A DNA stretch of 64,000 bases, taken from contig NZ_PVSS01000001.1 in assembly GCF_003025005.1 (NCBI RefSeq), positions 310,001-374,000 on the forward strand, given 5' to 3'. The notes under the pieces are model-generated. The model made no database searches, was not told the DNA's origin, and was given only the letters and a program-made list of their open reading frames with translations. The translations under genes and the position numbers were made by a program. This document shows, in pieces, positions 8,867 to 16,634 of the stretch (positions are counted from its first letter, which is position 1; the number at the start of each line of letters is the position of its first letter). The stretch is from Brumimicrobium mesophilum (lineage in GTDB: Bacteria > Bacteroidota > Bacteroidia > Flavobacteriales_D > Crocinitomicaceae).

Positions 8867-9601
8867 TCAATAATCCTCAAGGTTCTTCCCCAATTGAAAA
8901 CCTTCAATCAACAAGGGCAAAGTATCATTTGCCAATTCGAAGAAAGGTAATTCTCCTGATTTAAGCTTCTCGTCTAGTTCTGATTTTGGAAGTAAGTGTT
9001 TTGCATGATCCAAGTAAGTTCCATTCATCAAGTGTCTGTATTCATGTTGAAAAATTACAGCACCAAATCCATCGAGTCTTCCTCGTTGAATTTCTCCTTT
9101 TTGATTTTTGCATTCATATTCTAACCATTCAAAAGTGGCTACATTTCCTCTATCTTCTCCATTCGCACTCAAGCATCCGTGCCAAAAGTTTTTGCGATTT
9201 TCGGAAACTTTGGTAATTACAGGATTAATAAAAACCTGATTGGTCACCGTTCCCAAAACTTTGTATCTTGGATTGTCGTCCATCGCTTCAATAATGAAAA
9301 TCTGCAATCTTTTCCCCAATTGATTTGCCGCAATCCCCACTCCTTCTTCTCTGAGCATTACAGCGTTCATGGTGTCGATAAATGTACTGAGTTCAGGAGT
9401 GTTGAATTCTGACTCTGTAATTCTTCGTGGGGTTAAATACAATGCGTTTTTATCTCTTCCCTCAGCATCTGCTGGAACATGTTGAACGACTTCCAAACCT
9501 TTCTTAGGAATTTCGAATGTGAGGGATTTATCGATTGAGCAACCTGATTGAGAAAGTGCTGTCATAAGTAAAATGGTTAGAATTATGTAGTTTTTAAACA
9601 T
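8867..9601 (-). CDS. Exported peptide deformylase-like lipoprotein
   Basis: Protein of 244 residues with a lipoprotein signal peptide (lipobox SQSGC, lipidated Cys21) followed by a polypeptide deformylase domain. All catalytic elements are present: GVGIAANQLG (87-96, Gln94), HGCLS (141-145, metal ligand Cys143) and QHEYRH (185-190, ligands His186 and His190, catalytic Glu187). The usual EGCLS Glu is replaced by His. Ordinary deformylases are cytoplasmic and remove formyl groups from nascent Met, so a lipid-anchored exported form is odd. The substrate outside the cytoplasm is unknown. Confidence 0.85.
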   Translation of the reverse strand: MFKNYIILTILLMTALSQSGCSIDKSLTFEIPKKGLEVVQHVPADAEGRDKNALYLTPRRITESEFNTPELSTFIDTMNAVMLREEGVGIAANQLGKRLQIFIIEAMDDNPRYKVLGTVTNQVFINPVITKVSENRKNFWHGCLSANGEDRGNVATFEWLEYECKNQKGEIQRGRLDGFGAVIFQHEYRHLMNGTYLDHAKHLLPKSELDEKLKSGELPFFELANDTLPLLIEGFQLGKNLEDY

Positions 9602-9682
9602 GGGGGATTTTTTTATTGAATCGAGTTAGCTTTAAATTTTATCACTTTTGGATAAAGTTAATGAACTTTCCTAAACTTATTC

Positions 9683-10030
9683 CTACCGATTCAAACCAAC
9701 GCGGAAATTCAAGAATATTAAAACAATTGAAATTATAAGTAAACCCCAGCAGGTAGCCAAGAATCCTGGATCAATTCCGCCTCCAAGGGTTGTGATTGAA
9801 ATCAAAGCGCATAAGGATAGGACAACGCAGGAGATGTTTAATGTAATATTTACTTTATTGCGACGCACTACAAATCTAACATACGAAGAGCTAAGTAGGA
9901 CTAAAATTGATACAGCTGCGACAAGTACGGCTGGAACCACGATATAAAGACCTTCTAAACCATCCAATTGACCAGCAAAGGCCATTTTGCCGGTAAAAAT
10001 TAAGAGAATTAAAAGGAGGTGTCGTTTCAT
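9683..10030 (-). CDS. Small membrane protein
   Basis: Protein of 115 residues with an N-terminal signal peptide or helix (1-20, ending MAFAG) and three further hydrophobic segments (about 28-50, 62-82 and 86-108). No family was recognised and no catalytic motif is visible. It stands alone, about 80 bp from the deformylase-like gene. Confidence 0.6.
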   Translation of the reverse strand: MKRHLLLILLIFTGKMAFAGQLDGLEGLYIVVPAVLVAAVSILVLLSSSYVRFVVRRNKVNITLNISCVVLSLCALISITTLGGGIDPGFLATCWGLLIISIVLIFLNFRVGLNR

Positions 10031-10124
10031 GTAATGGTCACTTTTGTTTTATCTTTTTGTGGAACCTGATTGTCGGATATATAGTCAAACCAAGCTTATC
10101 TTTATTGAAGTGTAATTACTGAAC

Positions 10125-10589
10125 TTAGTATTTTATTTCCAAATCAAGTTGTCTTCCATCTTCAAATGCCTTTTTGTCCAAACCAGAACCAACAGCGATC
10201 CCAATAACCATTCCGATAGGTAGACCTATTCCAAGCAAGCCCATGTTTCCAAGAGCTATCCCAAACACAACTCCGATAGGAACTCCAAACGCCGCCATTC
10301 CAACAGCCAACCAGGTGTTTCTATAGTGATTTTTGGTTACAAGGTTTAACTTTTTTTCAATCAACTTTATAATACTCGACTGAGTCCTTCTAATTTGGAT
10401 TCTCAATTCTTTTTCTGAAACTGAAATAAGATTTAGTTCGTCTATTCGATTATTGATAGAAATTACAATTTCATCAGAAAGTAGCTTTGTTCTTAACAAC
10501 CTTAACAAATGATTGAATTGATCATAGCCATTAATCAGTTTTTTATTTTGGTATTTCTCTGGTCTAATTTTTAATTCTTTTATTTCCAT
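10125..10589 (-). CDS. Hypothetical protein with Gly-rich C-terminal hairpin
   Basis: Protein of 154 residues. The first 90 residues are charged and helical. Two hydrophobic, Gly-rich segments follow (about 92-112 and 116-135), spaced like small-xxx-small helix-packing motifs, and suggest a membrane hairpin. The family was not recognised. It is on the same strand as the preceding small membrane protein with a 94-bp gap. Confidence 0.6.
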   Translation of the reverse strand: MEIKELKIRPEKYQNKKLINGYDQFNHLLRLLRTKLLSDEIVISINNRIDELNLISVSEKELRIQIRRTQSSIIKLIEKKLNLVTKNHYRNTWLAVGMAAFGVPIGVVFGIALGNMGLLGIGLPIGMVIGIAVGSGLDKKAFEDGRQLDLEIKY

Positions 10590-11195
10590 TGGTTATCATT
10601 AATCACAACGCTATCAGTATGTTTGCCTAGGCGATAGAAAGATACAAACTTTTAAAGGTTCCACCTAGCCAACTCCACGCATTTTGCTATTATTTTTTTT
10701 GTGACTAAAAGCCAAAATGGCGATCTGGCGCTTTGTCAGATAACTTCCAACCTTTATGAACCGCTGTACCCCCATATAAAATCATACTGAGTGTAATGGC
10801 ATTTCACCGCTTCACTCCCCTTGTATTAAATGTTTTTACGAATTCTTCTGCTTCTTTCTTCTGCTAAGCAGAAATTCATAATAATAATAATAATAATAAG
10901 TGAATGGTTACCCTAGTTCTAAATGACATACCTCATTAAGGTCATAGTAATGAGAAGGTCCTATATTTGACAAAAAATAGATAAATGATATTGAGAAGAA
11001 TATCGGTATTGAGATTATCTTAACAAGGCAAAATCCATTAAACCCTTTTTCATTTTAATTTATGCTTAAGTTAATTCTAGTTTTTATTTGGCCAACCCAT
11101 TCATTATTTTAACAATTTGATTACACAGCAAGTAGAGCAGAAAAAAAAGTAATGAACTTTCGAAAACGTGAATTGACTTATTTGCTGTATGCCAT
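10590..11195. other. Gene-free stretch with ATA microsatellite
   Basis: About 600 bp with no supportable gene. It contains a seven-unit ATA repeat (10878-10899) and a 15-base palindrome TTCTGCTAAGCAGAA just before it. ACAGCAA near 11125-11131 is the inverse of TTGCTGT at 11183-11189. The right end (11183-11203) reads into a GTTGTAGC box at the stop of the next gene. No promoter or RNA gene could be assigned. Confidence 0.5.
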
Positions 11196-11202
11196 GTTGT
11201 AG

Positions 11203-11694
11203 CTAGTTACTCTTAGCACTATTGATGTAAATTATATTGGCTTCTTGTCCATCTTTATGGCGTTTTGAGCGTCCATATAATCCTATAGTTGCATCATCCG
11301 GTGAATTCGAATCTAATTCAGATGGGTTTACATACGTATACATTCCATATCCGTGTCCTGAGACAGTCCAACCCTCAGTTTCATTCAAATAAGTAACTCC
11401 AAAATCACCAGCAGGCCCCCCAGTTGAAACTGGTCCAAATTCTTTCATTAATTTAATAGCTTCACTTTTAACATCTGAAATTTGGCTTACGTCATCTAGT
11501 ATTATGTATGTCCCATTTTCAAAAAGCACCCAATCTTGAAATTGTGGATTTATTGCAAGTTTTACATTTTCAAGTAAAGATTTAGGTTTCATATTTAAAT
11601 TTACAGAGGTTACGTTTAATTTACGATCTTCTTTTATGTAACCACAACCTAATAGGATAGAGGATGTTAATACAATTGTAAATATTATTCTCAT
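11203..11694 (-). CDS. Hypothetical lipoprotein
   Basis: Protein of 163 residues with a lipoprotein signal peptide (lipobox LLGC, Cys17). The rest is soluble, with a Gly-rich stretch (GPVSTGGPAGDFGVTYL) and a hydrophilic C-terminus. No family was recognised. It is preceded on its strand by a 109-bp repeat that is shared with the DUF2071 gene and contains a promoter box. Its stop codon falls within TAGCTACAAC. This arrangement suggests a mobile gene-cassette origin, which is an inference. Confidence 0.65.
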   Translation of the reverse strand: MRIIFTIVLTSSILLGCGYIKEDRKLNVTSVNLNMKPKSLLENVKLAINPQFQDWVLFENGTYIILDDVSQISDVKSEAIKLMKEFGPVSTGGPAGDFGVTYLNETEGWTVSGHGYGMYTYVNPSELDSNSPDDATIGLYGRSKRHKDGQEANIIYINSAKSN

Positions 11695-11723
11695 ATTCTG
11701 GTTTAATTAGCTACAAACAGGTC

Positions 11724-11744
11724 GATATACGCATTGCGTATATC
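11724..11744 (-). repeat. Perfect 21-bp palindrome in leader of lipoprotein gene
   Basis: GATATACGCA and TGCGTATATC are perfect inverted repeats around a single T. The palindrome lies between the predicted transcription start and the ATG at 11694. It could be an mRNA hairpin, a protein-binding operator or a recombination site. Confidence 0.6.
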
Positions 11745-11763
11745 CATCCTATATTTATTCTTT

Positions 11764-11872
11764 CAAATATAACATTAATCTCATTCCAAAAACCAACTAC
11801 AACAAGCATTTTCAATAGATTATAAATGGAGTACAAATATTTAATCAACCTACTAACCGCGTAATTAAACGA
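11764..11872 (-). repeat. 109-bp promoter-bearing repeat, copy 1
   Basis: This copy aligns without gaps to 12784-12892, an offset of exactly 1020 bp, with 8 mismatches in 109 positions. On the minus strand it ends in TATATTTG, a full -7 box match, pointing at the lipoprotein gene. Both copies are followed towards the gene by a TTGTAGCTAATT box. Confidence 0.8.
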
Positions 11873-11955
11873 GAAGCTCAAAAGTGTTCTTATTTGATCA
11901 ATCAGCATATTTATTATTGTATTATTCTAGCTTTTTTAGGGCTTCGATCCCGCCA

Positions 11956-12018
11956 GTTCAACACCAAGCACAATGAACTCAAGCCTTACTTGACCTCATT
12001 GGTGCTTAATTGTTGTAC
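11956..12018 (-). other. attC-like imperfect hairpin after DUF2071 gene
   Basis: Read on the gene strand, GTACAAC (R''-like, 12018-12012) and GTTGAAC (R'-like, 11962-11956) flank a 49-nt spacer that folds on itself. AAGCAC and AATGA pair with GTGCTT and TCATT, with one extra unpaired base, then CAAG pairs with CTTG around a five-base loop. GTTGAAC fits the GTTRRRY core of integron attC sites. Short unpaired spacers separate the core boxes from the inner stem, as in attC. No integrase is visible, so this remains a structural resemblance. Confidence 0.45.
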
Positions 12019-12743
12019 CCAGTTTTTTCTTTTTTATTCTTTCCCCAAGCTATTACTTTAACTCCTTTTGAATAGTGAGTTTTACTTGGATTTTCACCTA
12101 TTAATTTCTTAAATCTCGGGTAATCCAATTCCAATTTCTGTATGTCAACCTCATTAATTGGCCATTCTAAATGATGTATTTCAAATTCGTTAATCGAGTC
12201 GTTTGTATCTTGAAAAAGAGCATACCTTTCAGTTAGCCATTTGTCTAATTCCGTTTTTCTTTTTAGTTCACTTTTGAGTCTGAATTCAATTTCAAGCCTG
12301 TCATTATATTCCGAATTCTTGGATTGATATTTTTTATCAGTTCGCATTATATTCGAAAATCTATACGGAAGTTCCGAAATACCTCTTGCTATTTTACACG
12401 ATAAACTTTTTCCGCCCTCAATGCTCAAGAAGAAAACTCCAGTTTTATTATTTGACTTAACATAAGTCCGAATGTTTATTTCGTCAAAATCCGATATTGG
12501 CGGAAATGAAGGTAGGTTTTTCGGTCTAATTTTTTCCATTGTAAATGCAACAACTGAAATCCAAGGTTTGCCTTCAAAAAGGTCAATTTCCAATTCATCT
12601 GGAACGAACTTTTTCAATTCGGTCAAGTCAACTTCATAATGAAGAAATATTGCATTATTCCACTCTTGATAAAATTTCCATCTTTCAGTCGGAATTTCCC
12701 AAGGTCTGTGTTTTGTGGTATTTAATATTTCTTGAATTGTCAT
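12006..12743 (-). CDS. DUF2071 (YqjF-like) family protein
   Basis: Protein of 245 residues resembling the DUF2071/YqjF family. Conserved features are VDLTELKKFVPDELEIDLFEGKPWISVVAFTM-type text near residues 37-70, an INIRTYV segment and FFLSIEGGKSLS. No signal peptide is present, so it is probably cytoplasmic. The biochemical role of the family is not established. It is preceded by the second copy of the 109-bp repeat, and its stop codon lies inside an attC-like hairpin. Confidence 0.8.
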   Translation of the reverse strand: MTIQEILNTTKHRPWEIPTERWKFYQEWNNAIFLHYEVDLTELKKFVPDELEIDLFEGKPWISVVAFTMEKIRPKNLPSFPPISDFDEINIRTYVKSNNKTGVFFLSIEGGKSLSCKIARGISELPYRFSNIMRTDKKYQSKNSEYNDRLEIEFRLKSELKRKTELDKWLTERYALFQDTNDSINEFEIHHLEWPINEVDIQKLELDYPRFKKLIGENPSKTHYSKGVKVIAWGKNKKEKTGYNN

Positions 12744-12783
12744 TTTTCGAATTAGCTACAACAATAGCCTATATCTTTTCCAC

Positions 12784-12892
12784 CAAATATAACATTAATT
12801 TCATTTGAAAAACCAACTACAACAAGCATTTTCAATTGATTATAAAAGGAGTACAAATATTTAATCAACCTACTAACCGTATAATTACACGA
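12784..12892 (-). repeat. 109-bp promoter-bearing repeat, copy 2
   Basis: Partner of 11764-11872, in the same orientation and with the same position relative to its gene. On the minus strand it ends in TATATTTG (12791-12784), giving a leader of about 37 nt to the DUF2071 ATG. Recombination between the two copies would excise 1020 bp containing the DUF2071 gene. Confidence 0.8.
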
Positions 12893-13476
12893 ATAATATA
12901 CGTTTAATTCTACCGCTAAAAATCAAACCCGAAGCTTCGTTTTCCACCCCGACGAAAACCGGTAGCTACATCCCGAATTAATCACCAATTTCCTATTCCA
13001 AAGCAAAACTGGCTGCTACCTTGGGTAATGCTCAAAATTTTTATTCCTCAAAATTGGATTTACAATTCTAAACAATAAAAACCTCTGCGCTCACCAAATC
13101 TATTGCCATTTTGGCTTTTCATTTACAAAAACTCGTCATTAATTCGGGATATGAACTTGTTTTTGGTTTGCAGTTCACGCTAATTTGTGTAGCGACCTTG
13201 TGAAGCTCCCACAAATAGCTTGAATGCCAAAAAGAAGGAATAATTTATAGGTTGTAGGCGGAAATGGTGGCCTAGAAATAAGCTTTAAGTTATGCAATGA
13301 AGGGCTATTTATTAGGATTATTGAAAAAACTCAGGAACTGTATTTGAAAAATCCTCCTCCTCGTCCCTCCTGATTTTTTCGGGACAGGCTCTCCGAAGGG
13401 GGAGATGCTCAATAACTAGTATTTAGGTTTTTCAAAAAAGAAAACACCAACAAGAATCTAAAGCCTAAACAACCCC
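12893..13476. other. Gene-free stretch with a 13-bp inverted repeat
   Basis: No gene is supportable here. ATCCCGAATTAAT (12970-12982) and ATTAATTCGGGAT (13138-13150) are perfect inverted repeats bounding 181 bp, a possible miniature element. A C/T-rich segment with the word CCGAAGGGGGAG (13365-13410) resembles other short intergenic repeats in the window. Confidence 0.45.
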
Positions 13477-14244
13477 CTACTCCAACTCCAATAAAACAGG
13501 ACAATGATCTGAACCCATCACATCATTCAAAATATCAGCGTTTTGGACTTTACTTTTCAGAGATTCGCTCACTAGGAAGTAATCGATCCTCCAGCCAACG
13601 TTTCTTCCTCTTGCTCCACCACGGTAGCTCCACCAAGAATATTTCACTTCTTCTGGTTTAATTAAACGGAAAGTATCCAATAAGCCATTTCCAACGAAAG
13701 CATCCATTCCATCAATTTCTTTTTGGGTAAATCCTGCGCCTTTATTGTAATTTGCTTTTGGTCTGGCAAGGTCAATATCTCTATGGGCAACGTTGAAATC
13801 CCCACAAACGATAACTGGTTTTTTAGATTCTAAGTTCTTCAAAAAGGCCAAGAAAGACTGATCCCAAGTTGTGCGGTAATCTAATCGCGATAAATCATTC
13901 TTTGAATTCGGAACATAAACCACAACAACATAAAATTCTTTGAATTCGGCAGCGATCACACGTCCTTCTTGGTCATGCTCCTCTGCTCCAATGCCGTTAA
14001 TGACATCCAAAGGTTTTTCCTTACTCAAAATAGCGGTTCCAGAATATCCTTTCTTCACCGCAGAATTAGAAACAATATGATAATCTTCGAATGATTTCAG
14101 CGCTTCTTGAACTTGATCGTCTTGCGCTTTTGTTTCCTGCAAACACAAAAAATCTGGATTTAAAGCTTTCATGTCCGCCTCAAAATCCTTTTGTATTATT
14201 GCACGTATACCATTTACATTAAAAGAAACCAATTTTGTCATCAT
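13477..14244 (-). CDS. xth: Exodeoxyribonuclease III (AP endonuclease)
   Basis: Protein of 255 residues of the ExoIII/AP endonuclease fold, which cleaves DNA at abasic sites in base excision repair and removes 3' blocking groups. The active-site set is complete: Asn11 (NVNGIR), Glu37 (QETK), Tyr110 (VVYVPN), Asp149 and Asn151 (GDFN), and Asp246 with His247 (SDHCPV). A second ATG one codon later is an equally good start. No signal peptide. It is separated from both neighbours by repeat-rich DNA. Confidence 0.95.
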   Translation of the reverse strand: MMTKLVSFNVNGIRAIIQKDFEADMKALNPDFLCLQETKAQDDQVQEALKSFEDYHIVSNSAVKKGYSGTAILSKEKPLDVINGIGAEEHDQEGRVIAAEFKEFYVVVVYVPNSKNDLSRLDYRTTWDQSFLAFLKNLESKKPVIVCGDFNVAHRDIDLARPKANYNKGAGFTQKEIDGMDAFVGNGLLDTFRLIKPEEVKYSWWSYRGGARGRNVGWRIDYFLVSESLKSKVQNADILNDVMGSDHCPVLLELE

Positions 14245-14274
14245 TCTATTTGTTTGTGTGTTACCTTCTGTGTC

Positions 14275-14357
14275 ACCCCTTCAGGGTTTGTATATCTTAT
14301 ATTTCATTTTAAACAAGGATTTACATCCTTGGTTAATATATTTCATCCCTTCAGGAT
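14275..14357. repeat. REP-like trio of short palindromes
   Basis: ACCCCTTCAGGGT (14275-14287), CAAGGATTTACATCCTTG (14314-14331) and ATCCCTTCAGGAT (14345-14357) are consecutive hairpins. The outer two share the CTTCA loop. Palindromes of this kind in Bacteroidota are often REP sequences mobilised by RAYT transposases; no such gene is in the window. Confidence 0.6.
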
Positions 14358-14455
14358 TATTTAAACTTCTAAAATAGAAAGTCTCATTCATTATTTTGAA
14401 CTAAAAAATCAAATAGTCCTAGTTGCTATTTCTGAATTAGAAAGTTATTTAGCAA

Positions 14456-14525
14456 GGCGCACCTTTTTTTAATTCTAAGGCGTTGACCTATGTCAACAAC
14501 TGAATTAAAAAAAGGGTGCAACGCC
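14456..14525. repeat. Nested palindromic element
   Basis: The outer arms pair GGCG with CGCC, CACC with GGTG, and TTTTTTTAATTC with GAATTAAAAAAA. They enclose an inner hairpin GTTGACCTATGTCAAC (14482-14497). The element lies 28 bp beyond the stop of the ferredoxin reductase gene, so it may also act as its terminator. Its 70-bp nested layout is more like a REP/BIME unit. Confidence 0.6.
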
Positions 14526-14552
14526 GATAAAGAGCTTTATAAACAGAAAGAC

Positions 14553-15563
14553 CTAGAAGCCTGTAACTCCGTTTACTGTCGTATACTTCAAAATATTCTT
14601 CTTATCCGGGTGAATCCTTGCAAAAGCAGATTGAACAGCGATTGTTCCCTCATGGAAACCACACAAAATCAATTTCAACTTTCCTTCGTATGTATTTACA
14701 TCACCGATGGCGTAAATTCCTGGGATATTTGTTGAGTAATCTTTGGTATCTACAGTAATTGCATTTTTCTCTATTTCTAATCCCCAATCAGCGATTGGTC
14801 CAAGTGATGGTTTTAATCCGAATAAAGGAATAAAATGGTCTGTTGCCAAAACAGTTTCACCTTCCGTTTTGTGTTTGATCACAACGTTTTCAACCTTTCC
14901 ATCACCACCAATACCAACAACTTCTCTATCAGTTAAAAGATTGATTTTTCCTTCACCTGCAAGGTCCATTACTTTTTGAACTGAATCTAAATGTCCACGG
15001 AAAGAACTTCTTCTGTGCACTAATGTCACTTTCGAAGCAATTTTCTTATCTGTTAAAAAGATGGCCCAATCTAAAGCGGAGTCTCCTCCACCAGCGATCA
15101 CGCATTCTTTTCCTCTGTAGAATTCCGGATCTTTAATGATATATTCAACACCCTTATCCTCGTACACTTCTAAATTCTCAACAGGTGGCTTACGTGGTTC
15201 AAAAACACCTAATCCCCCAGCAATCATAACGATTGGAGCTTCGTGTTGTGTTCCCTTATCTGTTGTAACGATGAATTTATCATCGGCTACTTTTTCAATT
15301 GTAGATGCCGCTTCACCTAAAGTAAATCCAGGCTTAAAAGGAGCTGCTTGTTCCATCAAATTATCAACTAAATCTCCAGCTAAAATAGAAGGAAATCCCG
15401 GTATGTCATAAATCGGTTTCTTAGGATAAATCTCAGAACATTGTCCACCTGGCTGAGGTAATGAGTCAATCAAATGACATTTTAATTTTAATAATCCTGC
15501 TTCAAAAATCGTAAACAAACCTACTGGTCCTGCACCTATTATAATTATATCTGTTTTAATCAT
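14553..15563 (-). CDS. Ferredoxin--NADP(+) reductase, thioredoxin-reductase-like
   Basis: Flavoprotein of 336 residues with an N-terminal FAD-binding motif GAGPVG (10-15), the downstream LPQPGGQCSEIYP segment, an NAD(P)H-binding GGGDSALDWA, and a C-terminal FAD motif (YAIGDVNTYEGKLKLI). It lacks the redox CxxC of thioredoxin reductase, which marks the FNR2/YumC type that transfers electrons between NADPH and ferredoxin. Cytoplasmic and apparently monocistronic, with a TAAATTTG box about 36 bp upstream. Confidence 0.92.
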   Translation of the reverse strand: MIKTDIIIIGAGPVGLFTIFEAGLLKLKCHLIDSLPQPGGQCSEIYPKKPIYDIPGFPSILAGDLVDNLMEQAAPFKPGFTLGEAASTIEKVADDKFIVTTDKGTQHEAPIVMIAGGLGVFEPRKPPVENLEVYEDKGVEYIIKDPEFYRGKECVIAGGGDSALDWAIFLTDKKIASKVTLVHRRSSFRGHLDSVQKVMDLAGEGKINLLTDREVVGIGGDGKVENVVIKHKTEGETVLATDHFIPLFGLKPSLGPIADWGLEIEKNAITVDTKDYSTNIPGIYAIGDVNTYEGKLKLILCGFHEGTIAVQSAFARIHPDKKNILKYTTVNGVTGF

Positions 15564-15598
15564 ATTTTCTAATCTATATCGTAAATCGAATTGACTTA

Positions 15599-15606
15599 CA
15601 AATTTA
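15599..15606 (-). promoter_or_regulatory. -7 box TAAATTTG upstream of ferredoxin reductase gene
   Basis: A full TAnnTTTG match on the minus strand, with a predicted leader of about 30 nt. The remaining 15607-15925 holds only short intergenic repeat words (CCGCAAAGGG, CTCCCTCCAAAGGGAG) and no supportable gene. Confidence 0.45.
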
Positions 15607-15925
15607 ACTATTCTTTATTTAACAGTAATAAGCTAAGATTGTTTTCCTTAGAAATGTTGACACTTTGTTAATTATTAATGGGATTTGGAGATTTTACCGC
15701 AAAGGGAGCAGAGATTTTCGCAAAGGAACGCAAAAGAAAAGGAAGGTTTTTTGAGGGACGGCGGTGCCGTTGAGGAGTGGATTTTTATATTGAAAAAGTC
15801 AAATCAAATTTCCTCCCTCTGTATCTCCCTCCAAAGGGAGAGTTGCTTCGACCTATTATTTCCGGTAATTTAAAAACTTTACTAACAATTTCAAATATTC
15901 ATAATTGAAAATTCGTAATTCATAA

Positions 15926-16633
15926 TTAACTAAAGATAGTTTGCATTACGCTCAAAGATTTTGGAGTTTTAAAGCCATTGATGTGTAACCTGAAATAATT
16001 AACTAAATGTTCAGTGATTTGTCTTCGGTGGGTTTTATGAATATGCATTGCTAGTAAATCATTCTTTTCACTTTGCAACAATTCAATAAGAATTGGAACC
16101 ACCTCATCATTTACAAAAAGGTGACTACTTGGTGTTTGATTGGCGATCACTCCGTCTTGCAAGTCGAAAATTGTTCCATTGGAATTCGCAACATTTATTC
16201 CAATTCCTATTTGGTCTGCTAATTTCAGTAAGAACCAAATCGGGTAATTGGTGAACTCGTCAGAATTGTCAATCCATTTTACTTCATGTTCCAGAAATTC
16301 GAACATTTCCACATCCTTGTCGCTGCTTTTTAAAACTTGAGCTAAAACTTCTGTAATAAAGAATGCTAAACCACTTTTTAGGGGATGATAAGGTATACTT
16401 TGTGGAATAAAAGTAGAATTGATTTCAGTTACTTTTCCCAACTCACTATCTTCTCTGCGGAAGGCGGTAATTTCGACCAAACTTAAAGCTTGGAGAATAT
16501 TTCCTTTCTTTTTCTTTCCACCTTGGAAAATATATGCTTGAAAACCGTCTTCCAGGGTAAAGAAATTTAGGATCAAACTTGTTTCACTGTAATTGAGTTT
16601 CCTCAATAAAATCCCATGTTGAATTCCTTTCAT
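15926..16633 (-). CDS. recO: DNA repair protein RecO
   Basis: Protein of 235 residues with the N-terminal OB fold (GILLRKLNYSETSLILNFFT) and the helical C-terminal domain of RecO. RecO loads RecA onto SSB-coated DNA together with RecR in the RecFOR pathway. No Cys-rich zinc site is present, as in many Bacteroidota RecO proteins. It lies 1 bp from the porZ-like gene on the same strand, an adjacency often seen in this phylum, so it is probably the second gene of that transcript. Confidence 0.92.
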   Translation of the reverse strand: MKGIQHGILLRKLNYSETSLILNFFTLEDGFQAYIFQGGKKKKGNILQALSLVEITAFRREDSELGKVTEINSTFIPQSIPYHPLKSGLAFFITEVLAQVLKSSDKDVEMFEFLEHEVKWIDNSDEFTNYPIWFLLKLADQIGIGINVANSNGTIFDLQDGVIANQTPSSHLFVNDEVVPILIELLQSEKNDLLAMHIHKTHRRQITEHLVNYFRLHINGFKTPKSLSVMQTIFS

Positions 16634-16634
16634 G

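Noticed and set aside
10878-10899. ATA microsatellite as a phase-variable switch
   Set aside because: It lies in no reading frame and about 290 bp upstream of any start, so no switching role can be supported.
11711-11908. 65-residue frame across repeat copy 1
   Set aside because: It is read from the promoter repeat itself and the frame is not kept in copy 2.
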